A DNA stretch of 64,000 nucleotides. Source: Ophioderma brevispina (Eukaryota; Echinodermata; Ophiuroidea; Amphilepidida; Ophiodermatidae). Positions within the stretch are counted from its first letter, which is position 1; the number at the start of each line of letters is the position of its first letter. Under the pieces are notes generated by a model. That model worked only from the letters and a program-made list of their open reading frames with translations. It searched no databases and was not told the DNA's origin. The position numbers were made by a program, and so were the translations under genes. The stretch is taken from the NCBI GenBank assembly GCA_023653785.1, contig JAMKCH010019868.1:51120-115119 (forward strand), written 5' to 3'. This document shows, one piece after another, positions 20,146 through 31,989 of the stretch.

Positions 20146-21243
20146 AGTCAGAAAAAGTACAACCAAAGGAGGGGATTTTTTATGATGAAACATTAACGGA
20201 ATTTTACCAAATTAATTGATGTGTTATTAGTCTGTTTAATTCACTTTCATCAATAATTTTATATTTTTAAAAATCGATCAAGCCAATCAAAGGCTACAGT
20301 TATTTTTTGTTGAAGGTATCCATTTCCGGACCGAACAATTGCACACTACTGTACCACTGAGACTCATTTACTACTCTTACTCAATAATACGCAGCGTGAG
20401 GGCTTCAAAAATTAACTAGTTGATTCTTTGGCGCTGTATTCCAAATTGCTACGCAGGACATGTGTTAAATGCTAATGTATGATACTTAAGATTTAATGAA
20501 ATTAAACAGGATATGTTTAAAATGGAAAATTCTAATGCTTTATTTTTATCCAGCCCTATATTTTTTGAAAATTTTACTACGTGGAAATCAAGCAATTGAA
20601 AACGAATGCTGCAAATCGTTTTCTTTCAGTCTAAATATTGATTTCATAAATATTATTTTAATTTCTGGTTCCATTTTAACAGTCTTATCCAACGATGTAA
20701 CCAGACATTTCCCATTGGGACAGGGGATGGGAACTCTTTAACCTTTTGGGGCATCACTAATGCACTTTGCATAGGTGAACACGGTTAATCGTAATCTGTA
20801 ATACTATAAATTTATTACTTTTTCCTGATCTTCTTTTGGTGCCAGGAGGAGGCAAGAATTTTGGGTGCGGATCCCGTCCTCCCCCCCCCCCCCACACGCC
20901 CATCCCCCACAGACTTGTTATGTCACTGGTGTTCCCTGACATTTTTTTTTTATTTCAATTGTTTAATTAATGGAGGATATGCTGGCCAATACCAAAGCTG
21001 AACGTAAATTCCAGAGTACTCTTTGGGTTTTTTTTAACTCCTAGCGTGTAACTTGTTCGGTCTTTCACATTGGATATTTTAACTTCTGCAGCTGTAACTT
21101 TTGAACGCCTTAATCAATTTAATGCCGTAATTTTTACATGAGAGCTAACAAAACAGGGAATGTACTACAAAAAAAAATATATGAATCGCACAGAGGGTTT
21201 TCCATGAAAAATCGCTCAATTTGGTTGTACTTTTTGTTGACTA
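20146..21243. other. 1.1-kb insertion within the LINE, content unrecognised
   Basis: This AT-rich segment separates two parts of the RT that are contiguous in intact relatives (GRTDT and the MIVSCSQLQEKC segment). It carries a C run at 20881-20893 but no clear inverted termini or protein. Confidence 0.5.
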
Positions 21244-22060
21244 CCTGTATGATCGTTTCTTGCTCTCAACTCCAAGAGAAATGCCAAGAGCATAATTTTG
21301 AACTTTATCTCATCTTGTCTATCTAATAAAGGCATTTGATTCAGTCTCCGTGAGGGTTGTGGAAAATCATGTCCAAATTGGTTCCCAGAGAAATCATCAC
21401 CATGGTACGCCAATTTTATGATGGCATGATGGCAATTGTACAAGATCAAAACGCATCATTTGCCAGCTACCCAGTCACAAAGTATCAAACAAGGTTGTGT
21501 GTTGGCGCCAATACTATTCAGCATGATTTTCTCAGCGATGCTACAGTAGGCCTTCACAAATGACTTCATTGGCATCAAATACAAATATACATATAATGGT
21601 GGCTTGTTCAACCTGAGGCGGCTGCAGGCCAAAACCAAAATTCAAGAATGAACAGCCTGTGAGCTACTCTTTTCCGATTACAGCGCTCTTGCTGCTGGCT
21701 CAGAAGCTGATCTCATCTGCCTGTGTCAAGTTTTCGGCTTGACCATCAATACCAAAAATGAAGTTATGTACCAACTAGTTCGTGGTAAGCCCTATGTTGA
21801 ACCAACCATCACTGTCATTAATGAAAAGTTTCCTGCTGCAGACAACTTCACTTACTACTTGGGGAGTACCCTATCCCGTTCCGTCAACATCGATTCAGAA
21901 GTTAACAACAGGATCGCTAAAGCCAGTGCTGCCTTTGATCGCCTTCGTGGCAAGGTATGGGAAAGAGATGGTATCACACTTGTACACCAAACTCAAAGTG
22001 GACCAAGCCATTGTTATGCGAAACTTGGACTGTGTACCTACGACAGTTCACAGAGGGCAC

Positions 22061-22366
22061 ATGTGGTCCAGTGGATGCAACGACCGACTCATGACCCAAA
22101 GGGCGTGGGTTCGAGTCCCGCTGAGGCCAATGTTTTGTGGACTTGGGCAGGGCACTTTACTTCGCTTGCCTCACTCCACCCAGGTGCAAAATGAGGAGTT
22201 GTTAGGAATATAGTCCATTGAGCGCCGCCCAAATGTATGCGTATGCCTTGGGCAATTGTACGACAGCTGACATATTCTAGTGGCAGCGGAATAAAGGTAA
22301 AGCGTTGATACTTTGTGAAAAGGCGCTATATAAATGTCGACATTTACAATGTCGACATTTAAACGA
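22061..22366 (+). mobile_element. tRNA-derived SINE inserted in the LINE
   Basis: The A box TGGTCCAGTGGATGC (22064) and B box GGTTCGAGTCC (22109) are correctly spaced. The 3' part contains the GGCGCTATATAAATGTC end seen in many SINE families, followed by a duplicated ATGTCGACATTTA. It interrupts the LINE RT between VHRGH and KRHARS. Short ACATG sequences at both edges may be the target duplication. Confidence 0.8.
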
Positions 22367-22885
22367 CATGCCAGATCTTTGAATCGCTTCCATCTAATCT
22401 GCTTGAGGAAGATTCTCAGTATTAGGTGGCAAGACAAGACTTCCAGACACAGAAGTTCTCACTCGGTCCAACATGATGAGTATCCATACCATGTTGATGA
22501 CTATCAACTCAGATGGTCCGGTCATATGGTCAGAATGGAGGATTCTCGTATTCCAAAACAGATCTTCTTTACCGAACTATAGTCTGGGAAACGGTCACGT
22601 GGCGCTCCTAAGAAACGCTACAAAGACACTTTGAAAGGTTCTCTCAAGTGCTTTGATGTTGATCCAGAGAACTGGAAAATGCAAGCTCAACAACGTGACT
22701 CATGGCGTGCAACCATTACCAAAGGTACCTATGAGCTAAACGCACCCAACAAGCAGAGTTGGAAAGATATCAAAGAAAGTCCAGAACTAGAACTGCTAGT
22801 AGCACAACATCAAAGGCTAACTTCTCGTCCAGTGTTAACTGTTCAGTGTGTGATCGATCTTTCCGTACCAAAAATGGTCTTATAG

Positions 22886-23404
22886 TCACATACATGTGTA
22901 CGTACCCACACTTCAGTCACATCTTAGTGTTGTCGCCTGCGTTATTGAATAGTCCAGCAACGTAACAGAAAAGTCTAAACACGGGTCTCAACATTGATCT
23001 AGTTTTAAGATCTTGTGCTTCATCATCAATGCAAACGTACATTTGCGTAAATTGTGCGGTTTGAAAAACTAAGTTGCTAAAAATTATTGACTCACCTAAC
23101 GATGACAATTGTTGATTTTGCCTCACAAAGGAGAAAGTTCAGAATAGTGGCGATCCGAATTATTCAAATAGGCGCGATACAAATGATACATCCCTCAGAT
23201 ACGACGATACGTAGACAAAATATGGTGGTGCCTAAGACTATAAATGATGTGTGTATGCTCATTATAACAATTTTGGGCACCTCGAATTTGGTTGTGCTGT
23301 TTCAGGAGAATCCGCCTATCTGGTTATATTTAGATCATTGGCTTTACCTTGGTTTTTTTCTTTTTCAGAAAAGTTCTTTCAGGTCAGAGAATAAAGGTAT
23401 GATT
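22886..23404. other. Non-coding stretch, nothing recognised
   Basis: The ORFs here have no family resemblance and no splice context. No repeat shared with the rest of the window was noticed. Confidence 0.4.
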
Positions 23405-23610
23405 TGGGGAACCGGTGTCATATACTACAGTGTCCATGTGACTGAATGTCCTACCACCTATCTGTCTATTGTGTTCTCCATTGAGTGCTGTATGCATCAT
23501 TTGTTTCAGCACTGTACCAAATGGCATCGTCTATAAGGTCACGGTTTATTCCGTACAAGTTGCTGTGGTAGCTAGGACACTCTCTCATAGGGGACACTCA
23601 GTTTCTTTAC
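23405..23610 (+). repeat. Dispersed repeat holding the empty target site of the 46.6-kb MITE
   Basis: This region matches 46525-46603 plus 46898-47010 (ACCGGTGTCAT, GTGTCCTACC, TTGTTTCAGCACTGTA, TAGCTAGGACACTCTCTCAT). It has a single GTGTTCTC (23471-23478) where the other copy has a MITE between two GTGTTCTC. It shows the pre-insertion state of that site. The ORF through it is not conserved. Confidence 0.8.
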
Positions 23611-23750
23611 ACCGGTACTCTCTTTACGACGAATTGAAATCAAGGCGATTCCTTAAAAGTGAAAGAACGAGGCCGGAAGCCGAAGCCGAGTTCTTTTACC
23701 CAAAAATTGTGGTATCCCCGTTTTTAATTCGTCGTAAGGAGAGTACCGGT
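23611..23750. mobile_element. 140-bp palindromic MITE
   Basis: Ends ACCGGTACTCTCTTTACGAC and GTCGTAAGGAGAGTACCGGT are near-perfect inverted repeats that extend to GAATT/AATTC. The centre (GAACGAGGCCGGAAGCCG...) is also self-complementary, so the whole element can fold into one hairpin. No transposase and no certain target duplication. Confidence 0.75.
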
Positions 23751-24544
23751 TCCCAAAATTATACCTTTATTTTTCATTCTAAGTAATCTTTAACGTATTT
23801 TCGCGATCCTTATGGCTTAGATACAACAAGAAAAGACTGCCATAACCATGTGGGGGAAAATAGAACAACCCGTTGAACAAAAAATATACACAACAAGTGG
23901 TAACGTTGACAAGTGTGCAAGAAGGTATATACAGAACGACGCTAGCCCAGCAACGTCAAAATAACGTTAACTCGCAGAAAGTAGTACCCAATCTAAATTG
24001 CGAATTGAAACCGGGTAGGATCCAATGAAATTGCGTAAATTCCACCGCTGTTCGGGAATATGCTAAATGCTCTGAGGCTTCGGTGCCAATGTCATAAAGA
24101 ATTGAGGCAAATTAGCAACACTAACATGATGAAAAGTACTTAATAAATTGAGCGGTATGTGTGTGTCATATATTTTTATATCTACCACTATTATCTGCTT
24201 ATCACTTTTCTCTCTTTCTCATTACCAACATCCCTTCGTTTTCATCCCATACTCTCCCCTTTCCGTCACTTTAAATTCCTCCTACCTTCCTTAGCCTCAT
24301 TCTTCTCTTTTTCGTGCTTGAACAAATACTTATAGTATACGAAAAACATAATATATAATAAAACATCGTTTGTATGAACACAAACACAAAACATATTCAG
24401 GGACCCTGCTAGTTCCAATCTTAGATGTGCAAACAAATGTACTTGAGGTGGTTTGATTGGAACCTGCCCATGCAAAGCAATAAGTAACCTAACAACACCG
24501 AAGTCGAAATATCCCACAGCAGTGAGTGCGAAAAGTATGAGTCA
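23751..24544. other. Non-coding stretch, nothing recognised
   Basis: Pyrimidine-rich between 24190 and 24310. No ORF with family resemblance, RNA or shared repeat was noticed. Confidence 0.4.
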
Positions 24545-25420
24545 TCAAACGAAGGATCATGGGACACCGGTGTGACAGAGAGATATTGTCCCTGTAGCCA
24601 ATAGTCCGGGAGAATAAGTTCTGGTTTTAAAGTCCGGGGGATGCGCAAAGTTAAGGAACTATAGTCCCCCGTAAGAATGATTTATAGGGAATGTTAGTTC
24701 CTCAAGTGATGAAAGTCCGAAGAGGACTATCAGGATAGAATAAATATTGCAAGTCCACATGGACTACCCGTTCTTAGGAATTAGTGTCCATTCCCGAAGT
24801 AGGGACTGTAGTTTCTAGGGATTAATGACCTCTGTCAGGGGTGGACTATCGCTCCTTAGGGATTGGGGTTCAATTCCGACCTGGACTACAGACCTTAGGA
24901 ATTATTGCTCAAGTCCGGAAGGTAGGCGACTCCTAGTTTGGAATTAATGCCCTGTCAGGGGTGGACTATCGCTCCTTAGGGATTGGGGTTCAATTCCGAC
25001 CTGGACTATAGACCTTGGAATTATTTTTCATGTCTGAAGGTAGGCAGGCTATTAGTCCTTAGGAATTAAAGGCCCTGCCAGAGTGGACTGCAGCTCCTTA
25101 GGGATCGGTGTACGATTCCGACGTGGACTAAGTCCTTGGGGATTATTGCGCAGGTTTGTATTTGGGCGGACTCTCATTTATTTAGGAAATTAATGCCCTG
25201 CCAGAGGTGGACTATATTTCCTTAGGGATTAGCGGTCCATTTTGCGTGGACTACAATTCCTAAAAAAGTAGTGTCCAAGTCCAGGTGGAATATCGATCCT
25301 TAGGAATTAAAGTCCAAGCCCGACGTGGACGGACGACTACCAGGCTAGGGAGATTATTGTTCCATGTCCTAGGTACATCGTTCTTCGGGAATTTGTGTCC
25401 AAGTTCGAAGAATGTTAAAG
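24545..25420. repeat. Diverged tandem array of GGACTA...CCTTAGGAATTA units
   Basis: Units of about 55-60 bp, grouped in pairs of about 115-120 bp, repeat a core of GTGGACTA, 5-8 variable bases, CCTTAGG(G/A)ATTA, then a variable spacer with AAGTCCGA. Two almost identical stretches (TGTCAGGGGTGGACTATCGC at 24834 and 24953) show local re-duplication. The left edge (GACACCGGTGTGACAGAGAG, 24562) is the reverse complement of a motif also found near 30841 and 52755, so the array belongs to a dispersed family. Confidence 0.8.
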
Positions 25421-25940
25421 AATTCTATTGAGAAATGAAAAACACCCTTGATAAACCACTAACTGCATAGGATTTGTAGCCTAAACTAATAAACCGAGTA
25501 CAACATATGAAATGAAACCATAAGCATAAAATTGATAGGTTTTTGTTATGATAATTTATTTGTTTAAAAAAAACTAAAAAATCAATAAAATTAAATTTTA
25601 AATACACTGGTGAATTAAAGGTACTTGTAATTACATACTTTCAGTGGCGGAATTCCTGCATGATTTCATTTTTCAGGAGGATGTTCTATCCATTCGTGAA
25701 TTAGAGATCCCCGAACAATGAAAGAACGCAAGAAATCTCCACCACTTGTTGCTCATAATTGAAGCAGCACTCTGATTGAGTAGTGCGTAATTATGTCCCG
25801 CCCAACCCACCTGACCCAAAGATCCCCTTTGCCTCATTTGTGAAGGAAGTTCCAAAAGCCGATCCACTCCTTCCTTTTTCTTTAAATCCATTGATTTAAT
25901 AGACTACAGTGATGAAAATACCACTAGATGAAATTTACAT
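25421..25940. other. AT-rich stretch without gene
   Basis: No feature recognised apart from very AT-rich sequence at 25530-25620. Confidence 0.4.
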
Positions 25941-26106
25941 GCGGAGTGTGCCCGGCTCAGTAATCATGGTGTGCCACAGTATATGGGTGAGCTGACAAAA
26001 TTAGAATATGTAGAGTATTGTTGCAATAAGTCAAAAATTCCCCCTGATGACTTTGACATCAACGTTGCAGTTACATATGGGGTCAGCAATCCAAATAAGT
26101 CAATAG
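25932..26106 (+). pseudogene. ORF fragment of unknown family, possibly a remnant coding piece
   Basis: After an in-frame stop (25929-25931) the frame reads NLHAECARLSNHGVPQYMGE, then LTKLEYVEYCCNKSKIPPDD and VAVTYGVSNPNKSIG, up to a possible GTAAAA donor at 26107. The composition (balanced charge, aromatic residues, cysteines) looks like protein sequence rather than chance translation of AT-rich DNA. It has no good acceptor on the left and no start. It could be a decayed exon or part of a mobile element. I do not recognise the family. Confidence 0.3.
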
Positions 26107-26359
26107 GTAAAATATTTGGAACTATTAAAATAATATTATTAAATAATAATAATTACTTAGATGGACACTTGGGGGAAATTGAATTTATCATTAGGCTATA
26201 ATATTAATATTCATATCCTTTATTAGTCTAGTGGATATTTTTAATTTGCATAAATTATATTCATACCTTTGAGGATAAAGGCAAAGGATAACGTTAAGTG
26301 GAACGAAATTTCCTAAGTAGATTAGGGCATAAGAAAGGCGAAATTTCACCCTAACCCAC

Positions 26360-27110
26360 ACATGTTATATATACTACTACTACTACAGATACATACTCCA
26401 TAATACTACTACTACGACTACTAACATATTACTACGACGACTACGGACAGGATACGAGACGACGATACAGACTAATACATACGAACGACCTTACTCACGA
26501 CGGAAGACTGACTACTACTAATACTACGACTACTACTAATACGACATATACGGCTACTACGACTACATACGCCTACTACATACTACTCTAATACTAAATT
26601 CCTACATTATAATACCTACTACATAAAAAACGTTGTTTTTTTACTAATCACATAATCTACATACATATACTGCTACAACATGCTACTACTAACTATACTA
26701 CTACTCCGGCTACTACTACTAATACTACTACATAGGCCTACTACTACTAAATAGTACTACTACTACTACTACCCGACTACTCCCCACTACTATTTATACT
26801 ACTACTTTACATACTATACCACATATTATACTACATACTACAACGACATACTACTACGACATACGACAAGACAGAATAGACTACAGACTACGGCATGACA
26901 ACGACTTCGACATACTTACTACGACATATGCTAAACATAAGTAAAAGAACATTCCGTACTATACGAACTACGCGACACTACATACGATAGACATACTACT
27001 ACTTACATACTTACTAAATACTACTACTACATACTACTACTAATACTATACTACATACTATACATACTACTACTACATATACTACTACATTATACTACGA
27101 CATATACCAT
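26360..27110. repeat. Degenerate (TAC)n satellite
   Basis: About 750 bases dominated by CTA/TAC triplets (CTACTACTACTAC) with many interruptions such as GACGAC, ATACG and AACATA. The frequent single-base breaks may be real decay or long-read error. No gene is present. Confidence 0.9.
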
Positions 27111-29060
27111 GGGAGCTAGCAGACTTTCAAGTACAAATGGTTGAGTTGATTACATATGTTGACAGCTGAAAGGAACCTGAAACGCGATTCGAAGAGCTGC
27201 AAACTGAGTGCCTTAGGAGAGGGGCCCAAGTTTGTACAGGGGTCAAACATTTTAAAGGACCCAATCATGTTGAACATAGGTGTCTAACATAAGATTTAGA
27301 AAAGGTATAGTTTGTACTATCGATCTACAGTCTACAGTTTCAGAGTTATCATCTTAAAAAAAGCAAAAAACAATAAAGGGTAAATTTCAGTGGTACAGGA
27401 GTAAAATTTGGAAGTTGAGGGAAAACGACTTAATTAGTGCATAACAATCGCAATTTACCATAACCGGCTACAAAGGAGAATTATAATAATAATAATTAAT
27501 AAAATAATCAAAAACAACCACATAAATAATAATACATTCAAAATCTATTCGTTTTAGCATATAAAATATAGGATAGTGGCCATATATCTCACGATGGACA
27601 AGTATGTTACTGCCACATAGAGTCGATCGAACTTCAGATGAAAAGGCTTAAAATTGAAATCCATCCTTGTCAGACATTCCAAGAAATCAAATTGGCAATA
27701 CCTGTTTTAATTTTGTTTATGTTTCGTATTTACTCTTTTGATTATTTGATATTTATATATGCATTATTTAAATATATCCATCAACTACAAAGTAATGCTT
27801 TGTTAGGGAAACACGGATTTTCTAGCATCGCCTCCCCCTCCCATTTGTTTTCACATTTCTTGAATTTTTTTAAAGGAAATTTGATCAAAATTATTAGAAA
27901 ATCTGCATGTGTTGGAATGCGTTGATGGGTGTAATTAACTAGTGTGGAGCAATTGGCATACAATGTTACTAATTGTAGCTTCGAGAAAAAGCTGAACTTA
28001 TGATGTAGGCCTTTCTCGGAATAGGACTACATCTATGTCTCGTTCTCAAAAACATCTGAATCTTCATCTGTATTTTACCTGAATCCCTAATGTGAAGAAA
28101 ATGTAATTTACTACTAGCTGCTATTGCTACTACAAACGTATAATGATAATAACACAAAATAATAATAATGCATATCGAGGACACAATAAAGATTTAAGGA
28201 AGCGTCATAAACTCACAAACGTAAAAAATTACCGAATCTGCAAAATATAGGTTCATTGGTTATTTTAACATTTACACTTAAGATTTAGTGTGTCATTATA
28301 ACGACCTTTGAGAGTACAAGTGTGTTACTTTACAACATAGGCAATGGCATCAGAGAAAACACTTAAACCTCAAAGACATCAGAAAAATATGTAACAATGG
28401 TAAATTGGCAGTCACTATTTAATTTATGTATATTTTATTTAAGAATTTATTTGATTCATTTAATTTAAAATAATAAAAAAAACAACAACTGAAAAAACAG
28501 ATTTGTTAGGATCGAGAGGGTTTCCCAAATAAAACCAATAAATTGGCCTAATTATCTTGTTTGATTCGATTGGAGTATGAGAATATGACAAGACAGTCTT
28601 CATATATCCACACGTAACTACAAAAGTTAAAAACGGTAACTTGCATGTTAAGAGAATTATTTTGCTATAGCCGCACAGAAATTGTCCGTAAAACATGCAC
28701 ATCTTTTCTTCTACTGACAGATACTTTCCTTTGCAGTGTCTTGGCAAGGAAGCTAGGGTGAAACTGTGAAAAGGGATCGTTCTAATTATCAACTAATAGT
28801 AACTTAGCTTCACCTTTAGTCTATTCAAAGAATGACTTGGGTGTGAGTTATTTGAACTTAATCAGAATGCAATTTCATCCAAACTGACACAATGAGAACC
28901 CCCCCCCCCAAAGTGCGCTCTCAAATCAGACTCATTCGATACAGGATTCCTTTTAAAAAGTTTAGTGTAATGGAGTTTTCGTATAACTGTTCACATAAAC
29001 GTTCTGATTTAATATAGGCCTACACACATACGGCGTTGCAGAAATTGGCATAGAAAACAA
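27111..29060. other. AT-rich region without recognised gene
   Basis: Several ORFs of 60-110 codons occur on both strands, but none shows family motifs, splice sites in phase or biased composition beyond AT richness. A C run at 28901-28910 is the only sequence oddity. Confidence 0.45.
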
Positions 29061-29765
29061 TAGCCGTATACAACTAAACTATTCCAATTTCCAATTTATT
29101 CTTTCCATAAACACCAATACATCAAATGACATCAAAACACACAAAACCAAACATGGAGGAGAGGCAGGAAACCCATGTAGCTGGCCTGATAATACCCTCA
29201 CTTTAAAAATACAAAGAAAATAACATACCAGAAATGGAAAACCTAGAGTGTGAACGCAACATATAAAGATGCTCCAGAAATTGCGAGGATCACATAATGT
29301 GGTGAAAAAATACCTCAAGAGGACTTCCCTATTGCATGATGGATTGATTAATTTGAAAATTGAACTTAAATAGCCATATAAATGTCTGCACACATTACTC
29401 AGTACAAAATAATTTGGTTTTCAAAGATGCTTGAAGCCTCTTAAGATAGATTGAAGGAATTAAAATATTTCTAATATTATGTTGATACTTAAAATTTGGG
29501 TTAGTTGTTCGTGGGTTCACCACATTACAATGACGTGGTTTAAGTTGTAGAGAAATTAGACCAAATTTTCAAAGTAATGAGACATTGCCATTTAAGTCCA
29601 AAATTGATAAAAAGACTCACAACTTCTGACAGTTTTAATTATGAACTCAAACCCCCACTCACTTGGGTTCATGGTATCAATTGTTTGGAATTTAATATGC
29701 GATTGCTCGAGCATGTGCGTTTCTTTATTCCTTCTTTTTTCTAATTTTGGTGATTTATAATGCAT
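29061..29765. other. Non-coding region, possible minus-strand repeat debris
   Basis: A 104-codon minus-strand ORF (29393-29079) has no motif that I recognise. No inverted repeats or SINE boxes were found. Confidence 0.3.
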
Positions 29766-29925
29766 GTGTGTTGTTGTTGTTGATTGCATGTTGTGTGTGT
29801 GCCTGTGTGTCGTATGTGTGTTGCATGTGTGTGCTGTGCGTGGGGTGTTAGTTTGTTGTGGGTGGTGTAGATGTGTGGGTGCATGTGTGTGTGTGTGTGC
29901 GAGCAGTGTGGATGTGGTGTGGTGT
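29766..29925. repeat. (TG)n-type microsatellite with variants
   Basis: TGTTGTTGTTG leads into imperfect GTGTGTGTG runs with GCATGTGTG and GTGGTG interruptions. Confidence 0.85.
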
Positions 29926-30298
29926 CACTTTACTTAAATCAATCAATCTTACAAAAATCACATTTAGTACAAAAATCTAACAAAATTCACAAATAGCACA
30001 CCAGCTATACAGTTTGTGAGATTTTGTGAGATTAAATTGCGTTAGGGTTAAGTAAAATTCATTGCACATGCTTACTTGAAATACATATGAGGTATGAGGT
30101 GCGATCTAGTACCAAACGAAATTAAAAAAAATCTTATTATTACCCTTAAAATGTTGGTCTTCAGGACAATGAAAAGTGGAATATGCCGGTGGACAATCAT
30201 AACTAGGGCCAGTGATCGCAAAACCTACCGAAATACGCAAAACACTAAAATTGAAACCTTTGCAATTTAAAAAAAAAATTAAAATAAAAACAGAATCT
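29926..30298. other. Non-coding stretch, nothing recognised
   Basis: AT-rich, with a short AAATCACATTTAGTACAAAA-type sequence but no identifiable element. Confidence 0.4.
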
Positions 30299-30365
30299 AC
30301 TAGGACTCGACTGGTTCATTCACAATCGGAAGTCAGAGAGACGTACCGCTAGACCACGAGGCGTG
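30299..30365 (-). repeat. tRNA-derived SINE head
   Basis: The minus strand gives a clear A box TGGTCTAGCGGTA (complement of 30343-30355) and a degraded B box (GTCGAGTCC). Its plus-strand continuation (GGACTACAGTAGCGGAGGACAATGG at 30461) resembles the sequence beyond the SINE at 2685. Confidence 0.6.
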
Positions 30366-30454
30366 GACGAGCAGCTTGCTGTTTTCTTTATTACCATTTA
30401 TCACACTCTATTAACATCTGTATTCATCATACCTATGTGTCAAACCGTGATATA

Positions 30455-30865
30455 TACAGGACTACAGTAGCGGAGGACAATGGTAACTGTCAACTGGTGG
30501 TAAAGGAACTATAGTCCGATAGAAACCATAGTCGGTTAAACTATATAAAAACTATAAAACTAATATTGAGTAAGGACTATTGTTTCTAGAGAGAGGGGTC
30601 TCCACGGTGAAGACGATTGATCCTGGAAGCCATGGTCCGAAGTATAAAAACTAGCAACATTATAAAGCAAGGACTATAATTCCCAGGAACAGGGGTCCAC
30701 AGGGTTAAGACCACTGACCCTAGAAGACATGGTCCGGAGGACGATCGGTTTCTGTAGTCCGGTTAGGGTATTGTTCCTAGGGACAGGGGTCCGAAGGACC
30801 CTTGTCCCTAGGAACCACAATCCCCAGGGCATATCTCCAGGGGGACTATATCTCCTTTCACACCG
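30455..30865. repeat. GGACTA/GTCCCTAGGAAC-rich repeat, relative of the 24.5-kb array
   Basis: Repeated motifs include GGACTAYAGT, CATGGTCCG, CCTAGGGACAGGGGTCC and its complement. The right edge GGGACTATATCTCCTTTCAC resembles the edge motifs at 52755 and, inverted, at 24562. Non-coding. Confidence 0.65.
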
Positions 30866-30955
30866 GCACCAAAATGCTCGGCAGCGACACTGTCGTAGCG
30901 TTGTATCCCCGGGGTTCGGACCACCCAAATTTGCGAATTTTCTCCGTCAACCCTT

Positions 30956-31024
30956 CCGTATCATTCACTACCTCCCCGGGAGATGTGGCGTTAAGATTAA
31001 ATCATCTATCGGTGAATGATACGG
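30956..31024. repeat. Small inverted repeat
   Basis: CCGTATCATTCAC (30956-30968) and GTGAATGATACGG (31012-31024) are perfect inverted 13-mers around a 43-base centre. Confidence 0.7.
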
Positions 31025-31146
31025 TGTAAATACCAAGAAATCAATGATGTTTGTCCTACTTTGTAATGCGTCTTCTCTACGGTTTGGGCAAGAGCTACTA
31101 CGACATAACATCTGGATTTGGCATGGAGACATTCGGCCTCTGAAAT

Positions 31147-31322
31147 GGGTGTTTCCATAAGGTGACACCTTTTCTGACATACTTTTCTGACACCCCCTAT
31201 GAATTCGGCAACCCTTAACGGAATAAACCACATAAAAACCGTGTGGTTTTTAAGTTAAGGTTTCGAATTCATAGGGTGTCAGAAAAGTAGATCAGAAAAG
31301 GGGTACCCTTATGGAAAACCCC
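31147..31322. mobile_element. Palindromic MITE able to form a long hairpin
   Basis: Two arms of about 85 bases are inverted copies sharing TTTCCATAAGG, CTTTTCTGA, ACTTTTCTGACACC and CCTATGAATTCG, closing with AACCACA/TGTGGTT. Almost the entire 176 bases can pair. There is no coding capacity and no clear target duplication. Confidence 0.8.
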
Positions 31323-31985
31323 TGAATGAAGTCCCCTTTTCTAATAAATATTGTGATATTCTTGTGAAAAGAAATAGTCATATCATTTAAAAACTAAATC
31401 ATTGTACGTACGTAGATTTTGCAATATGTATAGTCAAGACGGTTCAATGAACCGAAGACATTGTGCGAGTGTTGCAGTCTTTCAGAATGATTGAACATCT
31501 AACATTGACGTGCCATTCAAGGTAATTAAGTGCCACCCGTATCAGTTCAAGTTCAGTCTCATAGTGATCATTAAAGTTGGCCGAGTACTTCAGTATATGT
31601 AATTATTCAGATATTTTGAATGTACAATATGTTATTATTAAACTATTATTAAAGTGCATATTTGTACATGTTTGGCTCAAATGGGATCAGTTTCAAATGT
31701 TTGGAAAAATTGGAATTTAAAACACTTTTTACAAATGAGTATATATACATGCTATTATATACAAATTAAACAGGTATTTTGAGTGTGGAATAAAATGTGA
31801 AAACCCTTACAATTTTGGAGAAAAATGAATTAACAAACATAATTAGTTATTATATTTATATGCGTATTGTATACAGTGTTTCAGATATCTTGAGTCTTAT
31901 TTTTTGACTATGCCCATTGTTAGAATCAAATGTCAACAGCCCCAAAATTGAGAAAAAATGACCAAAATAATCGGTTAATATAATT
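31323..31985. other. AT-rich stretch without gene
   Basis: No ORF, RNA or element was recognised. Confidence 0.45.
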
Positions 31986-31989
31986 GTAT

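Larger units (their letters stand above)
20030..22885 (+). mobile_element. Broken LINE reverse transcriptase, interrupted twice
   Basis: 20030-20145 reads KIIARIILNRLSV and RQCAFRKNRGRTDT, the start of the RT palm. Coding resumes at about 21243 with SQLQEKCQEHNFELYL, then AFDSV, GLWKIMSKL and a degenerate VRQFYDGMMA. 21739-22000 reads LTINTKNEVMYQ, FTYYLGSTLSRSVNID and RIAKASAAFDRLRGKVWERD. The 3' part (22366-22885) reads KRHARSLNRFHLICLRKIL, LRWSGHMVRMEDSRIPKQ and KKRYKDTLKGSL. These are the RT and post-RT segments of one animal LINE family. Insertions split it at 20146-21243 and 22061-22366, and stops and frameshifts make it inactive. Confidence 0.85.

Noticed and set aside
23087..23786. 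Overlapping plus-strand ORFs of 149 and 105 codons
   Set aside because: They run through the dispersed repeat and palindromic MITE, and the related copy at 46.5 kb does not keep the frames.
24545..25420. CRISPR-like array
   Set aside because: Units are diverged, spacers are not unique or equal in length, and the context is a eukaryotic genome.
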